A stretch of 64,000 bases of DNA, taken from positions 1 to 64,000 of the forward strand of contig JAOHKZ010000010.1 of assembly GCA_028101545.1 (NCBI GenBank), in the 5' to 3' direction. Positions 44,801-56,800 of the stretch are shown here, piece by piece. The notes under the pieces are model-generated. The model saw nothing but the letters and a program-made list of their open reading frames with translations. It made no database searches and was not told the DNA's origin. A program made the translations under genes and the position numbers. Source of the DNA: Opitutales bacterium (GTDB taxonomy: Bacteria; Verrucomicrobiota; Verrucomicrobiia; Opitutales; Seribacteraceae). Position 1 is the first letter of the stretch; every line of letters begins with the position of its first letter.

Positions 44801-47800
44801 CTGGTATAGATGCCCCCTGGGTAATTGAAAGATCATCCCCAGTTATTGTAAGGGGAGCTTTTGCAATGGACACAGCTTGGCTTACCGGAATTGCGGAGTG
44901 TGCAGATGTGTTAGCCGGTGCATGAGCAGTGATTGTAACCGATCCGCCACTCTTAATAATAGCCGTGCTACCATTAATATCGATGATCTCCGGATTGCTT
45001 GAGCTGTAACGGAATGCAGCTGGGCTAACCGTTAAGTACGGATGATTACTGGGTAAGCTCGAAGTTAATCCCCATTTTTGGGCCAGATAACCTTCCATTC
45101 TTTGCATTTGGTCATCGTCTAGTGGGGCGTTGAAGATTAATAATTCACCCAGTTTTCCTTTCCATGAACGACCTGCAATGTTCCGATCGTTACTAAAACT
45201 TGTTGCCCGTGCATTACTGGTAGTTCTGACTGTTAATATAGAAAGTGATGTTGGCTTTGCAGTTACTCTTCCATCGATTGGCACCCCATTTAATCTGGTG
45301 TATCCATTGTAAACTTTTGGCTCGCCCCACTGGTGACCCCAAATGTTTCCATCTCCCTGGGTATGCCAATCTGGTTCTACAGTATCTCCGAGCAAATATC
45401 TGAGACCGGAACCGGAGACACTTGAATCCTCAGAAACCACCCAAAAGACAGTCCGAATATCAGTGATTGTTGTAAATGCGTGACTTTCGCTGGTTGCGCC
45501 ACTGTAGCTCATTACCGATAACCCATTTTGAGAATTTGTAACCACGCTCGGAGAACCCACTTTTGTGGCATCATTATCGGCAGGACTTTTATCTGTCCAT
45601 GTAGAACCGGCACTTGATAAGGAACTTGCATCGAGCCAAAGTTTCATACCGGGGAGAGTGCTTGGGAAATTATCCAAGCTTGTGTCTGTTCCAGTTTTTG
45701 TTGCGGTTAAGGTAAAGGGGGCATCACCGTAGGATTTTCCAGATATGGTTTGATTCCAATCGATAACTCTTCTTCCCTTAATTACGTTAAAAGAAAAAGT
45801 TCTACTGTCATTTCCATCTGAATTGATTGCAGTAAAGGTAGCGTTAAAGTCTCCAATAAACCCGGTACTTCCCGTAATAACACCGGAGTTATTAATACTC
45901 AATCCGGATGCTAGACCGGTTGCAGTCCAACTCGTCGGGTTTCGCGAAGCTGGAACCTGCAGGCTAATCGGTTTACCAGTAGTAAGAATAGCATCGACTG
46001 ATGGTGCTGACCACATGGCGATTTGAGAAGGTTTGCCCAAGTTTACGCGTTCTTCACTTCCACCAGGTTGGGTAACATACCAATTATTTGTATCCCCACC
46101 TCCACCTTCTGCTGTCATGTAGAAGAAATTGTATACAGTTCCTGCAACTAATTCTAAAGTACCACTTCCATCCCATGCCCAGGGGGCCAAACTTTCAGAA
46201 GAGGCAAAAATTCCATCATGATTCAAGTCAATATACATTCCACCAGCATCATCATTGCTCCATCGGAATGTATAACTTCCTGTATTTGTGGCAAGGAACG
46301 ACCCTGAGATTGCAGTCATGAAATTATTACCACCACTGAAAGAGGGGAAATGATTCCAGTTTTGAATATCCACATTTGTGTTCGATAACTGAATGTTGTG
46401 AGAATCTCCTGTGTGTGCTAATAAGCCTTTGCTTCCAGTAAATACCCGAGCATTTGAATATGAGTATGTGGCACCATCCAAATTATTTTGACCGGAACTT
46501 GGATTTGGCCCCATAAATACTGAGGCGTGAACAGGATGGAACACCACTCCGCTCAGCTCCTCGATTCGTGGTCCGTTGTTGAAGATTGGTGGAACATCTT
46601 TGTAAGTATGATTTGCGTCCAAGCTGTCTGCAGCTCCCCATTTATGGGCTAAATACCCTTCAACTTGTTGTTCTTCCTGGCTTGTCAGTTGACGAGTAAA
46701 TAAAAGAAGCTCTGCTAGGTCTCCTGCAAAATCGTTACTGGAGGAACTCGCTGATTTTCCAAGTTTAATATTGGTCAGTGTGGAACCACTGGCAGCAGAT
46801 TTTTTGGCAACTTTTGCGGTAAAGGCTGAGTTGGTTGTGCTTGGGATTAATGCCCAAGATGACTCGCTGACCAAGTGTGCATTTGCATCACCTGAATCAA
46901 CGGCTCTTCGAGTGAGTGCATATATGGAATAACCCCCAGCAGTAGTCCGAACAGAGGAAACATTCAGTATATCTCCATTCCCATCAAAGCGGACTCCGGA
47001 TTTACTACCAAATGAAGTGCTCGCAATAGCAGGCTGGTTGGTACTGGTTGACTGGCTAATTGTTTGGTTCTCGAGGGACTTGTCAGTCCAATTTGACACC
47101 GCAGTGCCATTACTCAGATTATCAACATTTCCATCTCCATTTATATCTGTTGCATCAAGCCATAAGGCAAGACCAGGGATCGAGTATTTATTGATAGAAG
47201 TATTGGCTGGCTTGAAGGTCTTTACTGGTCCCCAAACCGTACCAGCAGAGTTGGTAGCTTTGGATGTATAGAAATAATCTGCACCCGTTGTCAGACCAGT
47301 GAGTGAGTGAGACAGTACACCTATTCCATGAGAACCGGAAAGGGCATGATTATTGTCCCAATTAGTAGTATCGATTTGGCTGAACTTTAAGTTGTCAATA
47401 GCAGCTCTTACATGGCCAGCACCATTATCATTAAAAGTTAGAACATAGTTGGTCCCCGCCTGGCCCATGAAATTAAAGTTTACAAGCTCTTTGTCACCTG
47501 GCCCCATGGCCGCGGTGGTCATACTGAACACTTGACTGCCGCCAGCTTTAGTAATGGTTAAAGTCCAAGTACTATCTGCTTCAGTCATGTCAGTAGCATG
47601 TCCAATTACAAGAGATTGTAAGTAGAGCGCTTTACCACTGTCTACATTGAAAGTAACATACGGTAAAGCTACACCTCCGTCCATATCCAGTTGCAAAACA
47701 TCAACGGAAGATGTTGACGGGTCGAGGAAGTTAAAACCACTTCCACCATGAACTTCGAGAACATTGCTAGCTGCAGTCCATGCGAGTGAAATATTTGTAG

Positions 47801-50800
47801 TTCCACCGTCTGAAACCGTTGCCCCTGATACAGCACTTGAGAGACTACTTCCAAAAGTGCTGGAAAGATCATCGTTACTACTTTGTCCAGTAGCAAAGTC
47901 GAGAATGGTAGTTCCCTGTTTTATATCGTCCCCCCAGTAAAAAGTTACATTACTGTCATTTCCATTGGTGAAAGTAAGTTTCGAATTAAGTTTCGCAGAT
48001 GTCTTGGTAATCTCCGTGGCACCTGGGGTTTCAACAATTGGAGGCCCTAATGTGGTGAAGGTTTTAACATCGGACAAACTTATACCACCCTGATTTTGAA
48101 CGGAGAATCGGTACTTGTAAGTGGTACCAGCAGAAAGACCGGTTAGGTTGTGAGTAAAGGCCCCGACTGCTTTTTGACCCAAATTAACTGCAGTAGTCGG
48201 CAGGTTGGTTTGAACAGGGAAATCATAATCTGCTACTCGGTTACTGAAACCATAAATATGCCAAGTGCTGTTAGTGGTCGGGTCGATAGTGAACTCGGCT
48301 TCGCTTCCTGATGCGGTGTAAGAGCAATTAACCAGCAACCCATCCTGAGAGGATGAGCCGTATTGGCTTTGATTGAGCGTTACGGTGGCAGATAATTCTG
48401 AGCAAGATAAAATGGCTTCTCTGCCAGATGCTTCCCAAGCTTGATTATAAAGCGTGAAAACATAACTCTTGCCAGGCGTTAGTCCTGAGATCTTTATTTT
48501 TTGTGGGTCTCCAGCGTAACGCATACCATTGGAAAGCATGGCTCCAATTTGACCACCCACGGTGGATGCTTGTGAGTTGTGGGTGCTTGTCATTCCGGCA
48601 GTGATCTGCCATCCCGTTCCACCGGTTCCGGATGCACCTTCAAAGGTTACTCCGTTGATCGTTTTGTTTGATCCATTGAGACTGACTGCACAGGTATAAT
48701 TGTGCTCGGCGGAAATTCCTGAATCAGCATCTCCAGTAAGGTGAGACGATGTCCATCCTTCGGCACCAATATATCGGGAAGCATTTAAAGCAGAGGATAA
48801 ACCCCATTTTGTTGCGAGATAACCCTCTATTTTTTGTCGTTCAAAACTGGACAGGGATCCAGACACAATCAAATGTTCGTAAATGGAACCTTGGAAAGGC
48901 GAGCCAGAGCCATTGTTGTGTGCACCAAGAACATAATTCCCTCCGAAAGATGTAGCTGGATGAGTACCGCTTAATGCGTGACCGCCATTAATGAAAAGGT
49001 TACTACTCGAGCCATTAAACTTACATGCGTAAATGGATTTACCAATTGGATTTAAACTTGCTGATCTCAGTGCTGCATCACCACTCGGAAATCCAAAACC
49101 TTGGGTTGACCATTCTCCAAGACGGTATCGCCCCGTTGAAGAATCGTGAATATATTGATCATTCGTGTTTGCCCCTGAATATTCTGCAACGATAAAGAAA
49201 GATAAGGGTTGAGTAAGAGATGGGGCTGATGCGGAAAGAAAATCAGTTGCAAAAGTAATCTTTTTACTCGTTCCGTTGTAAGTTGGTTTTGAACCTGCGG
49301 TTGATTGGGTTAGATTAAACCCATTGCCACTTTTATCTCTCCATTCACTCACTGCATTAGAACTGTGGGTAATTGTGGATGAGTCGTTGGCATCCAACCA
49401 AAGCCTTAGACCGCTACCAAGAGAGAGTGGGGTAAATGGATCAAATTTACCGTCTGTCAGGCTTTGCTCCGTGTCGTAATATAAAGTTGTTGTTGGTTGT
49501 GTATTTCCGTCAAAGGAAACAACGGTTCCGTTCGCCGTGACTGAAGAGCCGGCAACCGAAGAGGCATCCTGTGCGGTAACAGATGGCGGATCCAGTTTGT
49601 TACCCGTTTTAAAGGAATAAGCATCCGACCAAGTCGAACCTGCTGAGTTGGTTGAACGAATACGAAATACATAGGATGTGTTTCCGCTCAATCCGTTCAT
49701 TCCAAGGGTAACTTGTCCCGCACTTTGATTCCCGGAAAGAGAAGTGTTGGCATCCCAACCGGTTGTAGTCGCACCTTTATCCACCGTGCCATAAAAGATA
49801 TCCATCGATACATTTGCACCTCCAGTTTCTTTTAAGGTAACCGTTGCAGTGGCAGAAGTGGATCCAGAATTTACAGCGAAGAGATCACCATTTCCTTCAC
49901 CGTATACAGCGGCAGCTTCATTGGCAGTTAGGGCAACTCCATAAATTCGAAAATCATCTAAGTATTCAGCGAATCGTTGTCCGCCTCCCTGGTAATTTCC
50001 AATAGCATATATATTGGAACTCCGATCCGCATTCACCGATCCAACAAAATTTCCTTCGTGATAAAATTTACCTGTTGTACCATCGAATGAAACCACCAAA
50101 TGATTCCAAGACGAAGCCGAAGTCGATGTGGGCAAGTCGTATCCAGAATCGACCCATCCCCAAGTACCAATATTATTGGTTCCATTATTTATGATTACGT
50201 GATGATAGTTGGAAGAGTTATCTCTGGTCAAAGTTCGGAACGCCCCTGTTCCGTAAAGTTTCTTGAACCAAAAAGACAATGTAAATGGATTTCCAGAAAG
50301 ATCAATCGGAGTTGTAACCTGTGCATAAGCCCCCGTGCTTCCTGTAGGAAGGTTCAAGGATGAGGATCCAAATTTTTTCTCACTGGTTGAAAAAGTGGCA
50401 CCTCCAGCAAGAAGGGCAGCGGAGCCCTTCGTTCCATAATTGGAAGCAGTTGTACCAGAAGTTTCATCGAATTTGAACCAACCAAGAAGATCGGATTCAC
50501 GAGTGACTGGATAGTTGGTTTCGATGATAGGTTTGGATGCTCCTATTGTGAGCGTTAATGTTTTGCTCGGAGATGAACCGGAAAGATTGGAAGCTATAAT
50601 GGTTACATTGTGATCGCCAATGGAAGTCGAGTGACCACTTATCTCCCCTGTGTTTGGATTGAGACTAAGCCCTGTAGGGAGTCCGGTAGCAGAGAAACTA
50701 GTTGGGTTGTTGAGTCCTTCGATCGTGTATACCAAAGAACTGTTAGTTTCTGCATATACGGATGCAATTTCACTGGCACTAAGGTTGACCCGGTAAATTC

Positions 50801-53800
50801 TCAAATCATCCAAGTCACCAGAAAAATATTCATGAAATGAATTACTTGTATCGGACCGACCAATGAATTGGGATGTACGATTCTCCACCACAGGTGCGGT
50901 TGCGGATGTGGATGATGAGAATAGGGAGCCATTTTTGTAGTAGCGTATTGTGGAGGAGTCTGTTCCTGCATTCTCAAGACTTACCGCAATATGTGTCCAA
51001 GCTTTCCATTGCCAAAAACCGGTTCCAGAATCATGGATTTCATCTCCACCCGGAGTACTTCCAAAAAGAGAGCTTAGGTTATTGGGGGAGCCAAGATGAA
51101 CGGCTAATTTGTAAGTGCCGTCCAAGTTGATCAACCGTGCGTCTGCACGAAAATCATCTGCCTTCACCCAGGAAGTAAAAGTAAATGCACCTCCCAAGGA
51201 CCAGGTTCCCATTTGTAGGTATTCGCCACTAGGATCATTGGAGTAGGTGCCTGCTGAATTATCCAACGAGATGGCTCCTCCTGATTTTCCTTTAATCCAA
51301 TTATTTCCACTTGCATTCACTAAAGTGCCATTTCGCTCATACTGTGAATAGTCCATTATTGTTGCACCACTTGCATCATCAAACGGATACCATAATACAA
51401 GGTCATTATAACGAGTAGCACTTTGCTTGCGGTACGAGTTGTTTGAATAGCTAAGTGTGGATGTTAAACTTGAATTACTGACCGAGGGTGGGGTGTTGTA
51501 AGATTTTGAACCTTCAAGTGCTCCGCTACCAAGTTCAACTGTTCCTTCGGTCAAGTTGAGACTGTAGTTGAATGCGACCCGACCTCCACCGCCTTTTCCG
51601 CCGTCATAATTCGATGCCGATGCTGGCGGGGTGGCTCCTTTTGCTGAAATAGTTCCATTATTAATGATTTGTCTGCCTGCTAGTCGGATCGAACCACCGG
51701 ATCCACCCCCACCAATATTGGCAAGGGAGGTTGAGACTCCACCACCATTGGCAGAAACCGTTGCTCCTGTTAGGATGGTAAGGGTTCCATTACCATCCGC
51801 TTCCAGGGAGATTGCACCTCCACCAGCTCCCCCTCCAGATTGGGATGCTGCCCCTCCACCAGAACCGCCAAGTAGATGAGACAGGGTAGGGATGCCATAA
51901 GTTTTACCATAGTCAAAGTCATTGGAATTGTATTCGCCAGCGGAGCCATAACCTCCACCGCCACCCACTAGGTTGCCGGAAACTCCCCCCCCTTCGAGTT
52001 TACCGCCTCCTGAGCCGCTTCCATTAGTCAGGGCTTTGATTCCACCATTTAGACCGCCAAGTTTTCCTATTCCATGATCAATAGCTGAATAATAGCCAAC
52101 ATATGTGTCCTGTGCATTTCCACCGTTCGCATTGAGGTTCGTGCCCACAGAAAAGTTTCCATTGTTACGGGTCTTGAGAATAAGTGAATTTTCTCCCTGG
52201 AGAACAACATTTAATCCGGCTGCAAGGTTGATTGAATCAAATGTAAAGGTGCAAGTTTTATAAGATATTCCATCTGCATCTTCCTTTTGTTCAATGGTAC
52301 CCACTCCATGGACTCCACTGGTATGATGCCAGTAACCAAAAGTGGTATCAAAAACCAATGTGCCCGAGGATAGGGATAATGAATTGGTTGGTGTTGCACC
52401 AGAAATATGTAATGAACCCACATGATAGCCATTCAGGGTAGTAGTACCGAGTACCAAATTGCCATTCGTTTGAATCGATATTCGACCACCGCCACCTTCG
52501 GTTGCAGTAAGTCCTTTTCCACCTTTTACTTCGAGGGTTCCCGCAATCGATACGGAACCACCTGAAAGTTTGATTGCACCACCGGAACCACCACCACCAC
52601 TTTTGGCATGAACCCGTGAAGCATCACCTCCATTGGCTAGAATTTTCGCCCCACTTGTTAATGTGAGAGCACCATCCCCATGAGCAAGCAGTTCAACGGC
52701 ACCACCTCCAGCACCACCAGGATAGTCGCCACCACCTCCACCGGAACCGCCGATCAGGTTAGTCAGAGCACCATCTCCATATGTGTTAGTAGTGATACCA
52801 ATAAAGGGATCATTTCCTTTTCCTGCATACCCTGCACCTCCGCCAGCATGTGCCAAATTACTGGGATGGGAGTTGGGGAAGGAGGATTCAAGCCCCCATT
52901 TCTTAGCCAGATAGACTTCTACTTTTTGAATCTCAGAATCAGTCAGTGGAGTACTGTAGATAATCAGTTCTCCCAATTTTCCAATCCATTGACGATCAGT
53001 TATTGTTCGGTCGTAACCAAATTGGTCGGCATCTGCATTCGAGGTTGTTCGGAGAGCAACTACAGAAAGATTATTTGGATAATTGGTTGTTTCCCCATTG
53101 ATTGCAGTGCCATTGAGTCTAGTAATTCCATTCTTAACTTGTGCAGCAGTATAGGATCCCCAGAATTTACCATTATTATTATTATGCCAATGAGGATGCT
53201 TAGTTGAGTCAGACAATATGTATCTAAATCCTGATCCATTGACACTTGAATCTTGTGATACAACCCAAAATACAGTCCTGACAGTATTGATCATTGAAAA
53301 TTTATGACGCTGCCCGTTTGCTGTATAATTCATTACCGATAAACCATTTTGGGCATTTGTTACAACGGATGGAGAACCGCCTTTGGATGCGTGATTAGAC
53401 TTGCCGCTGCTATCAGACCAAGTTGAGTCAGCACTGCCAAGTGAACTTGCATCCAGCCAGAGTTCCAATGAATTAATTGCACTCGGGCCAAAATTTGGAC
53501 TGTAAGCAGACCCTGCACCCGGTCCGTTTCCGCTAGTTGCAGTGGTTCCTCCATTGTAGCCGCCAAGTTTTCCAATCCCGCCTGTATTGGGTCCTTCCGT
53601 ACCGGCTCCTCCGTTTGCGTTGATAGTGGATCCAAGGGTTAAATCACCATTATTTCTCGTCTGTAAGGAGAGCGGATTAGTACCAACTAAATTAACCACC
53701 ACGCCGGATCCGATACTAATATTATCAGCTGTGAATTTTGAAACTTTGTAATTGTAGGTTTTTCCGTTGAGCGAATAAGTTTTATTCTCGTATTCACCGA

Positions 53801-56800
53801 GCATGTAAGAGCCATCGGTGTGTGCGATTTCTGCTTTGTCTGTATCAATCGTAAGTGTGCCAGAAGTAAAGGCCAGGGCACTAACCTGAGGACGAACAAT
53901 GCGTACGGTACCATCCTGACCGGGACGACTGCCTTTGAGGATACCCCATTTATGAGCGAGGTAACCTTCGGTTTTACGGCGTTCGCTTGTCGAAGTTAGT
54001 GCTAAGACTTCCATAATCTTTCCTGTCCATGTGGGCTGACTGGTACTTGAATCCCATTTTAAGCCGATACGGTCGATTTTTAAATTACCACTTATACTTC
54101 CTTGACTTGATACTTCCGCACCATTGAGTCTAAGCTTAGCAGTCCCTGAGTTTAAGCTGAATTCGAGCAACTGAGATGAAGAGGATGAGTAAGCACTTAT
54201 AGCGACATTATCGATTGTACTTGAGGAGTTGAATGTCCAGTATAAATTTTGGTTTGAATTTAGAAATAAGGCACGGTCGGTACCATTATTGGCAAATAAA
54301 TACCCGTAACCTTGTAAAACCACGAAGATATTCAAGTTTGGATGACTGATATCATTGGTGAGTGTAAAACCGTCATTTGTTCCATCAAATTGTAAGCCAC
54401 TGGATGTGAGTACAGGTTGGTTTGCGGAAGTGGATTGAGTCGCGTGATTGTTGTTACCGCTTTTATCACTCCATTGGCTTACGGCATTGGAGGAGTGGGT
54501 AATCGATGAGCTATCCGCTGCATCTAACCAAAGAGTAAGACCATCTACATCCTTCGAAAATAACCCTGCAGGTGAAGCTTTTCCACCCGAGTTTGCAGTT
54601 ATATTTTCATTAGTGACGCTATGGTGGTTTAAAAATGTGGTGGTTCCTTCAATGAAGACTCGTCCACCGCCTCCGGCTGCGGGGCCGACCCCACCTCCGT
54701 CCGTTGATTGTGAATTTCCTCCACTCGAGACAAAAGATGCCCCTGGTCCGCCATCCGCAGTAATGGAAACGCCAGCATTAATGACTAGGTTATTACCCTT
54801 TAAATAAACTGCTCCTCCGGAACCACTACCGCCAGCCAATGACGCATCATTAACGGGTGCCGTTCCTCCAATTCCACCATTTGCAATAATATTACCATCA
54901 ATGGTCAGGGTTCCAGAAGCCACAATTTTGATTGCACCCCCACCAGCTCCACCGGCACGGTTTTGTCCGGCACCTCCTCCGGAACCACCAAGAAAAGCAT
55001 CCATTGCCAAAGTTCCATAAACACCTCCTGAGATTGAGTGAGCTCCCTGTGAGTCTGTACCCCCATTTCCTTCGGGGCGTCCTCCAGATCCTCCATAACT
55101 ACCACCACCCGGAGCATTTCCGGCCACTAATCCACTTCCGGTAAGAGTTCCGCCTTTATACCGGGAGCCACCAGAATTAAAAGGACTTGTACCCACTAAA
55201 TGGGCAGGGCCACTTCCATGTGCGTAGCTCAAATCACCATTTCCATTATTATAAATGGAGGATGCCTCGCTTGCTGAAAGCACAATCCCGTAAACCCTAA
55301 AATCATCCAGGTACTGGGCAAATCTTTGATCGTTGCCACTGTAACTACCAATATCTCTAATGTTATTCCCTTTGGATCCAGTGAGTTGCCCCACGAAAGT
55401 GCCATCGATGTAAAACTTTGTGTAGGTCCCGTCAAAAGTGGCAACCAAGTGCTGCCATGTGCCAGCAGATGCACTAGCGGGCAGGTCATAACCTGAATCA
55501 ACCCAGCCGGAGTGCGTACCCAAGCTATCGTTGTTTTGTGCGAGGATAACCTGGTGGTTGGCATTACTGCCCCGGGTCAAGGTTCTCCACCTGCCAACAG
55601 GTGCATACAGATCACGAAACCATGTGGAAAGAGAGTAGTCGTTCGATGAATTATTAGGACCGACATAAATGGGTGTATTTACTTGAGCACAGGCCCTGGT
55701 ACTGGCCGTTGGGATATGAAGGGAAGAAGTACCCTGCTTTACAACAGCAGTAGAAAAGACCGCTCCAGATACTAATGTTGCATCCGAGCCAGCGGTTCCC
55801 AAATTTTTTGCGATACTTCCTGACGATGCATCAAAGGGGAACCATCCAAGCAGATCCTGAGCACGAACAGGGGAGATACCTCCCCCAAAACCTCCACCTA
55901 GCTGACCGGAGTTTTGAATTTGCGGTCCAATGGTGGATGCATGATTTCCATTGGCAGTTATATTTGCACTAATGGTGGCATCTCCAGCTATATCCATATG
56001 GATTGGATTTTCTCCGGTTAGCTTTACATTTACACCATCGCCAATTACCAAGCGGTCGAATGAAAATTTCGCCACTTTGTACTGAACGGTATTTTGATTG
56101 GCATCGGTCCAGGAAAGTGTTTCTAAAACCCCGTTTCCTTTCGTCCCATCACTGGCACTCCAATATGGAGTTGGACCACTGGTATTAAATGTTAATGTAC
56201 CGGAACTAAGGTCAATGGCACTTTCAGAAACGAAAGAAGCGGTCGCGTCTGACCAGTCTGTACCCTGTGAATTACTTGCTTTAATCCTGTAATGGTAAGT
56301 ATTTCCTTTTACCAAGTTGGTTAAATCAACACTGTTTTCGAAAAGAGATTTGGGATCGCTGATGGAAGAAACTTTATAAGTATGGGTATTAGCTAGGGTT
56401 CCACTTAAACCCCATTTATTGGCCAGGTAACCTTCCACCTTATCTGCCTCCTCATCGGTCAGGGAGGTGGAGAAGCACATCGCTTCGGCAAGGTCCATAT
56501 CCATACTCCATCCTGTGATATCTCCAATCTTCCAGTTTGAATGTGGGCCCAGATTATTATCATTTACCACGATTCGTAAAATCATGTAGGCGTTAATGGT
56601 TTCCAAATTAAAATTGCTGGAAGAAATGGAATCTCCGTCTTTCCAAACCTTTGCAGGATATTTATTGCTATGGAAATATTTCTGATTTCGCTCAAACAGG
56701 TAATTACTCTCTCTCGAGGCTCCATTCCCGATTATTCCTCCATAATCACTCCAATTTTCACTTGGACTGCGGACAACATAGAAATGTTCTTTCACTTTGA

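Larger units (their letters stand above)
53885..56225 (-). repeat. Glycine-rich domain 1, split by a LamG and LWLDA module 6
   Basis: Opens with LSSGTLTFNTSGPTPYW and YKVAKFSFDRLVIGDGVNVK, continues after the LamG with GGGSYGGSGGRPEGNGG, LGGSGGGAGQNRAGGAGGGA, GGSGSGGAVYLKGNNLVI and GGGGRVFIEG, and closes around module 6 (ANSGGKASPAG before, PGQDGTVRIVRPQ after). Confidence 0.75.

Noticed and set aside
54448-54807. Long antisense frames opposite the giant gene, for example a 119-codon one here
   Set aside because: They mirror the repeated Gly/Ser/Asn-rich codons on the other strand, recur at the same place in each module and lack ribosome sites.
51505-56225. Glycine-rich DNA repeats as a CRISPR array or satellite
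   Set aside because: The repeats are in-frame, diverged GGGSGG coding sequence without regular spacers or identical units.
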